A stretch of 64,000 nucleotides of DNA. Origin: Ruminobacter amylophilus. GTDB taxonomy: Bacteria > Pseudomonadota > Gammaproteobacteria > Enterobacterales > Succinivibrionaceae. Location: NCBI RefSeq assembly GCF_900115655.1, contig NZ_FOXF01000010.1, positions 1 through 64,000 of the forward strand, written 5' to 3'. The notes beneath the pieces were generated by a model. That model saw nothing but the letters and a program-made list of their open reading frames with translations. It did no database searches and was not told where the DNA came from. This document shows positions 1 through 8,789 of the stretch, in pieces. Both the position numbers and the translations under genes were made by a program. The stretch's first letter is position 1. Each line of letters begins with the position of its first letter.

Positions 1-309
1 CTGTTTGATGAAACCAGAGTGCATGATGATTACTCAATCATAGGAAGTGAATTCTGCAATTTCCTGTCAACTGTTCTATCGTTTAAATTGATTAACAAAT
101 TTGATAAGGCTGAATTACTGAACACATTTACCTATAAAAAAATCATGTCAATTTTAAAAAGAGCTAAACAAGCCAGAATTAACTCGGGTGACTGGCAACT
201 TATTAATATGAATCCGTCTCAGGTTAAGGTACTTCAAAAGTTGTCTCTTTTACCACAAGATGAAGTACCAACTAAAAGATCTCCTGGCAGACCAAAAAAG
301 AATGTATAG
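1..309 (+). mobile_element. C-terminal end of an IS transposase (cut by window start)
   Basis: The reading frame is open from base 1, so the gene begins outside the window; a GTG at 19 is only an internal valine. About 102 residues are visible. They end in a basic RPGRPKK-type tail after a segment (GDWQLINMNPSQ, then LLPQ) that I associate with DDE transposases of the IS4/IS1634 type. The catalytic core is not visible, so activity cannot be judged. No inverted repeat was recognised between 310 and 470. It could be a dead remnant. Confidence 0.55.
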
Positions 310-498
310 TATTACGATTTGGGAAAGTTCTAATTCATTAAAAAACAACTGACAGGTTTTACGCTTCAGCAGGAACAATGTCCGCAAATAATTTACTTAA
401 ACGAAGATTTTCACATACAATATCGGATATCATAAATTTATCAAATCCGTTCAGTTTTCCTGTCAGGATCTTATTTGATTATTCTTGGAAAGCAGGCG

Positions 499-969
499 GT
501 GTTTACCGAGTTGGAATTGTTTATGGGGATACTGCAGCTTCTGCGCTCCGGAAAGGAATACGAAAAAGTCTGGCCGGACAGAAAAATACTCAACAACGTA
601 TTCAGAGAAGGTCTTGTAATCAGCATTATCAGGAACTCTTCGGAAATTCTTCCGTATGTGCTTGCCGTTTCCATAATATGGGCATACTACAGCGGACACA
701 TTCTTTCCGACACCTTCAGATATATTCCCTGGATAGGATTCTTTATCATTCTGGCAAACTACATACTCATTCCTCTTACAGGATACAGATGGCTTGGCAA
801 AAGAGCTGAACGACAGCTTACCGGAAAGACACTTGTCTGGTACAGGGAAATATGTGAACAGCTGGAAATAACCGCAGAACTTCAACCTACGGGATTGAGT
901 CTTGCCAAAGTTCTGAAGCGAGCTTCGACAGACGACTCCACTTTCAAAAAAATCACTGAAAAAATGTAA
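499..969 (+). CDS. yfbV: UPF0208 membrane protein YfbV
   Basis: This inner-membrane protein belongs to the YfbV family; its role in E. coli is unclear and has been linked to Ter macrodomain organisation. The pattern LLRSGKEYEKVWP near the N-terminus, two hydrophobic segments in the middle and the YRWLGKRA motif after them match the E. coli protein. The start is ambiguous. GTG at 499 follows GGAAAG by 6 bases and gives about 156 residues, close to the 151 of E. coli. TTG at 475 and ATG at 523 are alternatives in the same frame. Overlapping frames on both strands are shadows. The gene stands alone next to an IS remnant. Confidence 0.8.
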   Translation: MFTELELFMGILQLLRSGKEYEKVWPDRKILNNVFREGLVISIIRNSSEILPYVLAVSIIWAYYSGHILSDTFRYIPWIGFFIILANYILIPLTGYRWLGKRAERQLTGKTLVWYREICEQLEITAELQPTGLSLAKVLKRASTDDSTFKKITEKM

Positions 970-1068
970 CAGGCCGTCTGAGCCGCGGGTGAGCTTGTCA
1001 GAAGGAAGTACTGTGTCAATTAAAATATTCCACGGCAAAACAGCAGATTTTTTCTGCCGCATTCATGA

Positions 1069-1785
1069 TCATGCTTTTTCCAGGTACCTGACCGTAAAGC
1101 CTGATTCGGATGCCTGCCATTTAACGTCATAACCGCACAGTCCGACACCGTACAATCTTTCATCCGAATGTCTTGATTTATACGCAGGTCGGGGATCCTG
1201 AGCCAGAACCTCTTCTATAAGTTCTCTGAAATCAGGTATGCCTGTTTCCGCAATCTGTTTCAGTGCCTCTTCCGAAAAGGACACCTGATGCATTACCGGA
1301 GCCTCTCTTGCAAATCCGCTGACGGCTGACGGGATTGAATCAACAAACTCAATATACGGTTTAACGTCGATTATCGGAGTGCCGTTAACCATATCTGCTC
1401 CCGCTACGATGAGCGATACCTTACCGTGATTTCTGTTCACACTGAGAAGTTTCACCACGGACAGACCGAGTCTGTTAGGTCTGAACGGAGAACGGGTTGC
1501 AAAAACACCTTTGTATTCATTTCCCCCGAGTCTCGGCGGTCTGACAGTCGGTCTGAATGAATCGTCTTCATTTATTCTGTCAAACAGAAAACTTATCCAC
1601 AGATGTGAAAAGTCATCAATCCCCTTAAACGCCTCTTCAGCGTCATAAGGAGGATGGAAGTGAATTTCAAAATGACCGTGACTAATCAGTGAGCTCTGTC
1701 TCGGCACTGCAAACTTTTCATCAAAAGGAGTTTCGATATAGCCTATGGATCTGACCGTAACTTCTTCCGACTTAAGGTTATTCAT
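1069..1785 (-). CDS. trmO: tRNA (t6A37) N6-methyltransferase TrmO
   Basis: TrmO methylates N6 of threonylcarbamoyladenosine at position 37 of threonine tRNAs using S-adenosylmethionine. Family motifs are present in order: FAVPRQSS, the FSHLWI strand, TRSPFRPNRLGLS, NGTPIIDVKPY and the C-terminal DPRPAY. The length (238 residues) is close to the 235 of E. coli. ATG at 1785 gives a normal N-terminus; an in-frame ATG at 1797 would add four residues but has its Shine-Dalgarno directly abutting it. The 5' end overlaps rcsF, so the two are probably co-transcribed, as is the case for the same pair in E. coli. Confidence 0.93.
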   Translation of the reverse strand: MNNLKSEEVTVRSIGYIETPFDEKFAVPRQSSLISHGHFEIHFHPPYDAEEAFKGIDDFSHLWISFLFDRINEDDSFRPTVRPPRLGGNEYKGVFATRSPFRPNRLGLSVVKLLSVNRNHGKVSLIVAGADMVNGTPIIDVKPYIEFVDSIPSAVSGFAREAPVMHQVSFSEEALKQIAETGIPDFRELIEEVLAQDPRPAYKSRHSDERLYGVGLCGYDVKWQASESGFTVRYLEKA

Positions 1786-2167
1786 GCTTTTCTTCATCCT
1801 CTTTCACAAGAACGACACGTGCGTAGCATGAAACACTGCGTACACAGGCAGGAGTATCCTCAAGAGTTATACAGGTACTGTAAACCAGACCGTTACCGCC
1901 TCTTTTAAGGGCCTGAACCCTGGCATCCGAACGGGCTTCCTTCTCTGTAGGTTCAGGATCCGTTTCCCTAATCTGACAGGAAAGACCTTCCACGGTCCCC
2001 ATATCCTCGTAATTAAGTTCCTGAAGCTCGTTTTTGTCGTATATTTTTACTTTTGAAATTTCAAAATAAGAAATAATGTTGTCAGGATCCAGGTTGGACT
2101 CAAATGAAAAAGACGAACATCCTGATACAATAAAAAAAGGAATTAGAAATAAACTCTTTCTTAACAT
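1778..2167 (-). CDS. rcsF: Rcs stress sensor lipoprotein RcsF
   Basis: RcsF is the outer-membrane lipoprotein that signals envelope stress to the Rcs phosphorelay through IgaA. The ATG at 2167 is followed by a lipoprotein signal with lipobox VSGC (Cys17). The open frame runs further upstream into the tRNA-Ala gene, so the longer start is rejected. Four cysteines (64, 99, 108, 114) have exactly the spacing (35, 9, 6) of the two nested disulfides of E. coli RcsF. The 129 residues compare with 134 in E. coli. It overlaps trmO, repeating the E. coli rcsF-trmO order. No other Rcs gene is in the window. Confidence 0.9.
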   Translation of the reverse strand: MLRKSLFLIPFFIVSGCSSFSFESNLDPDNIISYFEISKVKIYDKNELQELNYEDMGTVEGLSCQIRETDPEPTEKEARSDARVQALKRGGNGLVYSTCITLEDTPACVRSVSCYARVVLVKEDEEKHE

Positions 2168-2215
2168 GGATTTGTTGTTGAATAATTCAGAAAATTTTTG
2201 AAAGTCTAAAAGACT

Positions 2216-2291
<76 letters not shown>

Positions 2292-2476
2292 AAGGAACGG
2301 GTGTTATTTTATAGGTGGACCTGCACATTGTCAAATATTTTTTTCAAAAACAGTTTATTTTGTATTTTTTATAACCAACAGATTATTCAAAACCGGTCAG
2401 ACACTGCTGCAGCAATGTTTTCTGCCTATAATTTAGCCAAATAAAAACACTATATCAGAACAGCCAAAATTATAGT

Positions 2477-2505
2477 TTGCAATTGAATTTAAAACTAATT
2501 ACAAT
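2477..2505 (+). promoter_or_regulatory. Candidate sigma70 promoter for tRNA-Gly
   Basis: A -35 TTGCAA (2477-2482) and -10 TACAAT (2500-2505) are separated by 17 bases. They end 14 bases before the mature 5' end of tRNA-Gly, the expected place for its promoter. Read by eye only. Confidence 0.5.
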
Positions 2506-2519
2506 TGTCTCTGTTCAAT

Positions 2520-2593
2520 GCGGGCGTAATTCAATGGTAGAATGAAAGCTTCCCAAGCTTTACACGCGGGTTCGATTCCCGTCGCCCGCTCCA
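2520..2593 (+). tRNA. tRNA-Gly (anticodon CCC)
   Basis: A 74-nt tRNA with acceptor GCGGGCG/CGCCCGC, discriminator T and encoded CCA. The anticodon stem AAAGC/GCTTT carries loop TTCCCAA, so the anticodon is CCC, reading GGG. The sequence closely resembles the E. coli glyU product. Confidence 0.97.
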
Positions 2594-2780
2594 AATCATC
2601 CAAGTCTCAGTTACCTGTGCATATTCAGTTTCTGCACTACTCTGATAAATTACCTCAATATTCTTATACCATATGCCAAAACTCTTATTTTTGTGGTAAT
2701 TTACTTTATTGTTGAATATTTCCGTGTAAACTTACACAGGTATTTTAGTTTTTAATCAAGAATCCTTCAGGGACACAAAT

Positions 2781-3278
2781 ATGAATAAAGCCTCTATCGA
2801 AAGAGATCACGAGATCTTAACAGCGGAAGAACTCATTTCCTTAAGAAACAAAGCCAAACAGCAGGGATTAAAGGTGGTAATGACCAACGGCTGTTTCGAT
2901 ATTCTGCATTCAGGACATGTCAGCTACCTGAAAGAAGCCAAGGAACTCGGGGACATTCTTATTGTGGCAGTAAATACCGATGCGTCAGTATCAAGACTTA
3001 AAGGTCCTACCCGCCCTATCAACAACACTCAGGAAAGAATGACAATTCTTTCTGCACTGCATGCCGTCGACTGGGTGGTACCTTTCGACGAAGATACCCC
3101 AAGAGAACTTATTGCAAGGGTGCTGCCTGACATACTTGTTAAGGGGGGCGACTATAAACCAGAGGACATTGCCGGTTATCATGAAGTTAAAGCCAACGGC
3201 GGTGAGGTCAGAATTCTCTGCTTTAAAAACGGCTGTTCAACAACCAATGTAATAAAGAAAATAAAATCACTCGCCTAG
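2781..3278 (+). CDS. rfaE2: D-glycero-beta-D-manno-heptose 1-phosphate adenylyltransferase (stand-alone RfaE2)
   Basis: This enzyme transfers AMP from ATP to heptose 1-phosphate to form ADP-heptose for the lipopolysaccharide inner core. The nucleotidyltransferase motifs are clear: [16 protein letters not shown] with the HxGH-type site near residue 40, the [10 protein letters not shown] segment, and the C-terminal STTNVI motif. At 165 residues it is the adenylyltransferase half only; in E. coli it is fused to the kinase domain in HldE. The kinase half must be encoded elsewhere. The ATG at 2781 is preceded by AGGGA. It is a single-gene unit followed by hairpins at 3297 and 3343. Confidence 0.92.
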   Translation: MNKASIERDHEILTAEELISLRNKAKQQGLKVVMTNGCFDILHSGHVSYLKEAKELGDILIVAVNTDASVSRLKGPTRPINNTQERMTILSALHAVDWVVPFDEDTPRELIARVLPDILVKGGDYKPEDIAGYHEVKANGGEVRILCFKNGCSTTNVIKKIKSLA

Positions 3279-3296
3279 GATTTTACTCGAAATCAT

Positions 3297-3318
3297 GGCA
3301 CGAATAACTTTTCGTGCC
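3297..3318 (+). terminator. Stem-loop after rfaE2
   Basis: GGCACGAA and TTCGTGCC form a perfect 8-bp stem with a 6-base loop, 18 bases after the rfaE2 stop. There is no long T run, so it may act together with the stronger hairpin at 3343. Confidence 0.45.
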
Positions 3319-3340
3319 TTCAGTTCATCATAAGAAACGC

Positions 3341-3376
3341 AAAAAGGCATGGCTCCCGAGAGTCATGCCTTTATTT
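3341..3376 (+). terminator. Bidirectional terminator between rfaE2 and the convergent gene
   Basis: AAAGGCATG (3343-3351) pairs with CATGCCTTT (3364-3372). T-rich tails follow on both strands, so it can end rfaE2 and the convergent unknown gene at 3396. Confidence 0.7.
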
Positions 3377-3395
3377 AACCGAGGATATCAGGAAA

Positions 3396-3830
3396 CTACC
3401 AGTCCTTTGAAACCCTGTCAAGCATCACATATAAAGCCTGAGCAAGTGAATCTTCTCCGAAAAAATTTCTTATAGCCGGAAAATCTTCAACTGTAGCGGC
3501 GATATACTGTTTTTCTTCATTATCAATAAGAGTCATGCGCTGGCATACAAACTTATCGTTTCTGGTCTTGAACAGTTTAAGATAACCTAAACGACGATCA
3601 TCCTTATTATGACGTTCTTCAACGTTACAAATCTGCCATCCCTTAAAGGTTATATCAATTTTGCCGTCACGTTTAACAACTTCATCGGCTGGCAAATCAG
3701 AAAGTTTCTTGCATAAATCAGGGCGTTCTTTTATAAGGGCGTTTCTGTGGTCTTCTTCAGTAACCTTTCCAAGGCCGCTGGAAGAGTCAGACGCTCCTTC
3801 CTTACCTAAAATTTTATCAAAAAAACCCAT
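3396..3830 (-). CDS. Unknown cytoplasmic protein, 144 aa
   Basis: I do not recognise the family. The ATG at 3830 has a strong Shine-Dalgarno (GGGGGAGGA, 9 bases upstream) and a terminator follows, so translation is likely. The protein starts with a short amphipathic stretch (MGFFDKILG) and a Ser/Gly-rich linker, then a mixed alpha/beta region rich in Lys, Asp and Arg with two cysteines and no signal peptide or membrane segment. The N-terminal helix could bind membrane or a partner, but that is speculation. It is alone between rfaE2 and tolC, transcribed convergently to rfaE2. Confidence 0.75.
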   Translation of the reverse strand: MGFFDKILGKEGASDSSSGLGKVTEEDHRNALIKERPDLCKKLSDLPADEVVKRDGKIDITFKGWQICNVEERHNKDDRRLGYLKLFKTRNDKFVCQRMTLIDNEEKQYIAATVEDFPAIRNFFGEDSLAQALYVMLDRVSKDW

Positions 3831-4062
3831 TTCTATAATCCTCCCCCGACATCCTTATTTTACTGTTTTCCCATCTAAAACGGATACTCACAGCTGAGTA
3901 CTAGGAAGCCTCATGATACTCTCTAAGTGCATTATCTGCACATAATACTAATTCTTCTCTAAATAATATAGCATTTTTTGCTTGAATGTACTCAGATAAA
4001 GTTCAAACATCAAATGATTTTGCTATCTAAATAATGTTTTAGCTTCCTTTTTAAACAACAGC

Positions 4063-5373
4063 CTACTTTATCAGTCCGGAGTTTATGGCTTTGATATCTT
4101 CTTCTGACAGCAGTCCTGAAGTATATCTGAGATTCAGCCAGCTGAGAATGTAGGTATAACGTGCACTTGCAAGATTACTCTTGGCATTGTACAGATTTTC
4201 AGTGGCATCAAGAACGTCCACAATTGTTCTGGTACCCACATCATAACCGGCTTCAGTCGCATCAAGCGCACTCTGAGCAGAAACCACGGTCTGTGTATAA
4301 GCCTTAACGGTTCCGATTGAGGCGTTTATGTTGTTGTACTGGTTATACAGTGAAGTCTGCACGGTACGATGAGTGTTTTCCAGACTTTCACTGGCAGCCA
4401 CATAATTGAGTTTAGCCTGTTCAACCGCACTGGAAACCGCACCGCCGCTGTACAGAGGCATGTTGAAAGACAACCCGACAATACCGCTGTTTGTAGTACC
4501 GTCTTCCTTACCGATGGTATTTTCCTTGTAATCGGTATATTCGGATCCGAGCTGACCATACAGATCAAGAGTAGGTTCGTGTCCTGTCTGAGCCAGGCTG
4601 ATCTGATCCTTGGCTATTTCCTTTTCAATCATCTTAGCCTGAAGACTTATATTGTTTTCCTCAGCTGTTTTCAGCCATGATGAAGAATTACCGGTGACAC
4701 CTGGTGTTGAAAATCTGTTTACGTCCAGCTTTGAAAGATTCTTGTGTTCCATTCCTGTAAGCTGACGCAGATTTTCATATTTGTTGGCAAGATCATTTTC
4801 AGCAATTATTACCTGAGCTGTTGCAAGGTCATACGCTGCTTTTGCTTCCTGAACATCGGTATTCGCAATCAGCCCCACGGAGAACTTCTGATTTGATTCA
4901 TCATAATGACGCTTCAGAGCATCGCGATCGGCTTTTTTGAATTCAAGAATATCCTGAGCTTCAAGCACTCCGAAATAAGCGCTTGCGGTTCTGATTATCA
5001 GTCCCTGCATTGCATCGTTGTACGAAAGATCCATTGCGGTAGCTCTCTTCTGGGCAATGGAACTGTTGATGTGATTTGAATGACGCCAGATAGCCTGCTG
5101 AAGAGAAACGTTACCTCCGGCCACGAAAGCTGTGCCTGCATCATTCTTATTGGTTTTCACGTAATGTGCGTCGCCGGAAAGATTGATCTGCGGCAGCATT
5201 GCGGCATCAACTTCGTTAATGGCTTCACGTGTAGCATCTCTCTGAGCCTTAACCTGAAGAACAACCGGATCTTTAGCCAAAGCCAAACCATATATGTCCA
5301 TAAGATCGTCTGCATAAACAGCACCGGATAATGTTGAAGCTAAAACTGCAGACCACACTAATGATAATCGCAT
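4063..5373 (-). CDS. tolC: Outer-membrane efflux channel TolC
   Basis: TolC is the trimeric outer-membrane duct used by tripartite efflux pumps and type I secretion. A cleavable signal peptide ends around VYA (residue 21). Two homologous halves rich in coiled-coil helices follow, each with the outer-membrane efflux protein pattern (QAIWRHSN; LPDV-like VVDVLDATENLYNAKSNL near the C-terminus). The 436 residues lack much of the C-terminal tail of E. coli TolC (493 residues). It lies downstream of the nudF-cpdA-yqiA-parE cluster; in E. coli tolC borders the same cluster. A tandem palindrome about 150 bases upstream suggests local repression. Confidence 0.88.
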   Translation of the reverse strand: MRLSLVWSAVLASTLSGAVYADDLMDIYGLALAKDPVVLQVKAQRDATREAINEVDAAMLPQINLSGDAHYVKTNKNDAGTAFVAGGNVSLQQAIWRHSNHINSSIAQKRATAMDLSYNDAMQGLIIRTASAYFGVLEAQDILEFKKADRDALKRHYDESNQKFSVGLIANTDVQEAKAAYDLATAQVIIAENDLANKYENLRQLTGMEHKNLSKLDVNRFSTPGVTGNSSSWLKTAEENNISLQAKMIEKEIAKDQISLAQTGHEPTLDLYGQLGSEYTDYKENTIGKEDGTTNSGIVGLSFNMPLYSGGAVSSAVEQAKLNYVAASESLENTHRTVQTSLYNQYNNINASIGTVKAYTQTVVSAQSALDATEAGYDVGTRTIVDVLDATENLYNAKSNLASARYTYILSWLNLRYTSGLLSEEDIKAINSGLIK

Positions 5374-5522
5374 GACTTCCCCCTAAAAATCTACAAATAG
5401 TCTTCTGCTATTATACTAAAACTCAAAATTGATAACATGATTTTATGATGCCACTTTTGGAACATTTGTAGGCAAAAACACATATTTTTCCATAATTCGC
5501 ATACGCGTAAAGCGGCCATAAC

Positions 5523-5562
5523 ACATACATTTATGTTAATTATACATACATGTATGTTAATT
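5523..5562. promoter_or_regulatory. Tandem palindromic operator upstream of tolC (AcrR/TetR-like)
   Basis: Two copies of a 19-base unit (5523-5541 and 5544-5562) differ at one base and are 21 bases apart, about two helical turns. The second contains the perfect 14-base palindrome ACATACATGTATGT (5544-5557). The half-site ACATACAT resembles the E. coli AcrR operator half TACATACATT. It lies in the tolC upstream region, so repression of tolC by a TetR-family regulator is an inference. Confidence 0.5.
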
Positions 5563-5603
5563 TTGGAAAAAATTTTTCAAATTAAGGAATAAGATGCCGT
5601 TTT

Positions 5604-6506
5604 TCATGAGCGGGGATGGGTTTTCTCATAAATCTTATGCATACGGCTTTTAGCCACGTGAGTATAGATCTCAGTGGTAGTCATTGATGAATGCCCCAAA
5701 AGCTCCTGTATTGATTTCAAATCCGCCCCATTGTCGAGAAGTTCCGTGGCAAACGCATGTCTTAAAGTATGAGCCGACACGTTTCTGACTATTCCGACTT
5801 TTTTTATCAGGGATTTTATGTGGAGAAACAGGTACTGTCGTGTAAACACCTTCCCTGTTTTAGGATTTACAAAAATCAGAGCCCCCTTGTACTCCGGAAT
5901 CTTCCCCTCAGACATAAGCTCCTTCATCTTGGCGGTATAAAGATTAAGAACCCTTATCTGTTCATCCGATACCGGTACCTGACGTTCCTTGCTGCCCTTT
6001 CCTCTGATTTTCAGAAACTGACTTTCAAAATTTATCATGTCATACGACAGGTTCATGACTTCACTTGATCGCAGACCGGAACCGTATATGAACAGAAGAA
6101 GACATTTGTCTCTGAGTGCATCAAGAGAATCCTCACTCAGGGCATGCAGCATCTTCATCACTTCCTGATGAGACACCACTTTAGGTATTCTCTGTCCGAG
6201 TTTTGGTGTTGAAACATTTTCGAGAGGATTATCCTTTCTGATGCCTTCAACACGAAGAAATTTCATGAATGAACGAAGGGCGTTTATCGATATTACCGTT
6301 GTATTCTCCTTCTGTCTGAGCTCATCAACGGTATATGCCAGAAATGCTTCAAAATCATCAACGGAAAAATCAGTGTATGAAGTGTTTCTTCCGGAGAGGA
6401 ATACAAGAAATTTTCTGACCTGATACAGATAGGTACTCAGAGTTGCCTCGGAGAGACCGAGCTCCCCCCTGATATACGACTCGTACAGACTGAGAACCTT
6501 ATCCAT
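5604..6506 (-). CDS. xerD: Tyrosine recombinase, XerD-like
   Basis: XerD with XerC resolves chromosome dimers at dif. The catalytic set is complete: Arg146 (GSGLRSSEV), Lys173 (GKGSKER), His246 and Arg249 (SAHTLRHAFA), His272 (LLGHSS) and Tyr281 (IYTHV). An N-terminal SAM-like core-binding domain covers residues 1-95. The length of 300 and the C-terminal HPRS, like HPRA in E. coli XerD, favour XerD over a phage integrase. The neighbours are all housekeeping genes, with no phage or integron features. It could be transcribed with parE, which ends 165 bases upstream. XerC is the alternative. Confidence 0.75.
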   Translation of the reverse strand: MDKVLSLYESYIRGELGLSEATLSTYLYQVRKFLVFLSGRNTSYTDFSVDDFEAFLAYTVDELRQKENTTVISINALRSFMKFLRVEGIRKDNPLENVSTPKLGQRIPKVVSHQEVMKMLHALSEDSLDALRDKCLLLFIYGSGLRSSEVMNLSYDMINFESQFLKIRGKGSKERQVPVSDEQIRVLNLYTAKMKELMSEGKIPEYKGALIFVNPKTGKVFTRQYLFLHIKSLIKKVGIVRNVSAHTLRHAFATELLDNGADLKSIQELLGHSSMTTTEIYTHVAKSRMHKIYEKTHPRS

Positions 6507-6671
6507 TCAGACCATTCCTTATTATTCAACCCCTGCTGAGTACCGGCCGATAATTCCGACTATGAAAAACACTGAGACGGAACAGCCTGATTCTCTCTCA
6601 ATCAGAAACATTCACACTCTAAGTATATATCCTCGGTTCTGGTTGTTACAGCATGAATAATTAAAAATGGG

Positions 6672-8588
6672 TTAGTCTTCAACATCTGCCAGATAACCTT
6701 TGGTTGCCAGCCATTCCCTTCTGTCAGCTTCCCTCTTGTTTTTCTTGGAAAGAAGCATGTCCATGATGCTGTAGGCCGCCTTCTCATTGGTTTCATCGAG
6801 AGTAAGTCTCACCAGACGTCTGGTGGCCGGAGCCATAGTGGTTTCTTTAAGCTGTGAAGCATTCATTTCACCAAGACCTTTGAATCGGGTAACCTCAATA
6901 TTTCCCTTATGCTTGGTACTTAGCTTTTTGACCAGATTCTCCTTTTCCTCTTCATCCAGAACATAATAGCTTTCTGTTCCCTGCACCACACGGAACAGAG
7001 GAGGCATGGCCACGTAAAGATGACCTTCTTCGATAACCTTAGGGAAATGTTTGGCAAACAGGGCACAAATCAGGGTGCCGATATGCAGACCGTCAGAATC
7101 CGCATCTGCAAGAATACAGATTTTACCGTATCTCAGCCCGCTGAGATCATCAGATGAAGGGTCAAGACCAATAGCCACGGAGATATCCTGAATGGTATCA
7201 GATTCAAAAATTCTGGCCGTTTCAACATCCCAGGTATTCAGAATTTTACCGCGGAGAGGAAGAACAGCCTGATATTCGCGGTCTCTTGCACTGTTTGCGG
7301 AACCGCCTGCAGAATCACCTTCCACCAGGAACAGCTCCCCTCTTAAAGGATCTGTACAGGTGCAATCCTTCAGTTTTCCAGGCAGAGTAGGACCGCCAAC
7401 CACTCTTTTTCTGTTTACGGTCTTGGCGGTTGTTGTTCTGGCTGTGGCTCTGGCAATACATATTTCAGCAATGGCATTTGCCGCTTCAATGTTGGCGTTA
7501 AGCCAGAGAGTAAAACTGTCCTTTACGGCATTCACAACCAGTGATGCACATTCTCTGTTTGACAGTTTTTCCTTTGTCTGACCGGCAAACTGAGGTTCCG
7601 GGATTTTCACCGACAGAACAAAAGAGATGTTATCCCAGGTATCGTCTATTGTTAGACTCACGTTTTTCGGTAGCATGTTGTGAATATCACAGAACTCCTT
7701 AAGAGAACTGTTGACCGCCTGTCTAAGGCCGTTGACATGAGTACCTCCCAAAGGAGTAGGAATCAGGTTGACATATGATTCCGAAACCGTTCCTGCCGAC
7801 TGGCTCATCCATACGAAAGCCCAGTCAACAATCGCATCTTCCACTTCCATATGACCGGCAAAAGGCTCCGGTGAAGGAACGTATGAGGCCTCACCAAGTG
7901 CGGTAACAAGATATTCCTTTAAATCGCCCTTGAAGCACCAGCTGTATGTTTCACTGGTCAGTGTATTCAGAAAAGTAATGGTAAGCCCCGGACAAAGAAC
8001 AGCTTTGGCCTTAAGCAGTGCAATCATGGAACTTACACGGAAATTTGTACGCTCAAAATACGTCGGATTCGGTTTGAAACGGATTTTTGTTCCGGTGTTC
8101 TTTTTTCCCACCTCACCTATAACATGAAGATCCTCTACCTTGTTTCCGTCGGCATATCCAATCTTATACACCTTGCCGTCACGCTTGATTTCAGCTTCAA
8201 GCTTTTCAGACAGGGCATTCACCACACTCACACCAACGCCGTGCAGACCGCCGGAGAAGGAATAGTTACGGTTTGAGAATTTACCGCCGGCATGCAGTTT
8301 ACCGAAAATCAGTTCCACGGCCGGAACCTTTTCCTGAGAATGAATGTCCACAGGCATGCCTCGACCGTTATCGGCAACCTCCAGAGACTGATCCTCATAC
8401 AGAACCACGTCTATTTTAGTGGCAAATCCCGCCAGAGCCTCGTCGACACTGTTGTCAATAACTTCCATACCCAGATGATTTGGTGAAGAAGTATCAGTAT
8501 ACATCCCCGGACGTCTGCGAACAGGATCCAGACCTTCAAGAACTTCAATCGAATCGCCATTATATTCATCTAAAACATCTGTTGACAT
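6672..8588 (-). CDS. parE: DNA topoisomerase IV subunit B (ParE)
   Basis: ParE is the ATPase subunit of topoisomerase IV, which decatenates daughter chromosomes with ParC. The GHKL ATPase motifs appear in order: EVIDNSVDEAL, DNGRGMPV and GLHGVGVSVVNALS. The TOPRIM motifs follow (LVEGDSAGGSA near residue 415; LADADSDG) and the C-terminus has the type IIA RFKGLGEM motif. ATG at 8588 (638 residues; E. coli 630) follows an AGG at 8 bases; the in-frame ATG at 8594 and GTG at 8597 are less likely. Hairpins separate it from yqiA upstream, so it probably has its own promoter. Confidence 0.96.
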   Translation of the reverse strand: MSTDVLDEYNGDSIEVLEGLDPVRRRPGMYTDTSSPNHLGMEVIDNSVDEALAGFATKIDVVLYEDQSLEVADNGRGMPVDIHSQEKVPAVELIFGKLHAGGKFSNRNYSFSGGLHGVGVSVVNALSEKLEAEIKRDGKVYKIGYADGNKVEDLHVIGEVGKKNTGTKIRFKPNPTYFERTNFRVSSMIALLKAKAVLCPGLTITFLNTLTSETYSWCFKGDLKEYLVTALGEASYVPSPEPFAGHMEVEDAIVDWAFVWMSQSAGTVSESYVNLIPTPLGGTHVNGLRQAVNSSLKEFCDIHNMLPKNVSLTIDDTWDNISFVLSVKIPEPQFAGQTKEKLSNRECASLVVNAVKDSFTLWLNANIEAANAIAEICIARATARTTTAKTVNRKRVVGGPTLPGKLKDCTCTDPLRGELFLVEGDSAGGSANSARDREYQAVLPLRGKILNTWDVETARIFESDTIQDISVAIGLDPSSDDLSGLRYGKICILADADSDGLHIGTLICALFAKHFPKVIEEGHLYVAMPPLFRVVQGTESYYVLDEEEKENLVKKLSTKHKGNIEVTRFKGLGEMNASQLKETTMAPATRRLVRLTLDETNEKAAYSIMDMLLSKKNKREADRREWLATKGYLADVED

Positions 8589-8677
8589 TACCATCACCTG
8601 AAATAGAAAGAGGTTAGATACTTACAATCTTGCCTAAACCGTATTTATACTTTGATTTCATTAATATACAGCCGGAC

Positions 8678-8700
8678 AAAAGCCTTAACTGCAGGCTTTT
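8678..8700 (-). terminator. Hairpin between yqiA and parE
   Basis: AAAAGCCT (8678-8685) pairs with AGGCTTTT (8693-8700) around a 7-base loop, with T/A-rich flanks. It can end the nudF-cpdA-yqiA transcript before parE. Confidence 0.5.
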
Positions 8701-8744
8701 TCACGTCCTTTGGAGGTCTATTATAACATACTGAAATATTTGAA

Positions 8745-8776
8745 AGGAAAAGCCTCTTGAAATTTATCAGAGAGGC
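8745..8776 (-). terminator. Terminator after yqiA
   Basis: On the minus strand GCCTCT pairs with AGAGGC (8752-8757 with 8771-8776), followed by TTTTCC, 14 bases past the yqiA stop. Confidence 0.5.
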
Positions 8777-8789
8777 CTGTCAGGAAAAA

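Noticed and set aside
378-809. A 143-codon plus-strand frame over yfbV
   Set aside because: Another frame of the same DNA encodes a clear YfbV homologue. This one has no family features and an Arg/Ser/His-rich shadow composition.
5604-6506. The tyrosine recombinase as a phage or integron integrase
   Set aside because: Length, C-terminus and purely housekeeping neighbours fit XerD. No att sites, cargo or tRNA lie next to it.
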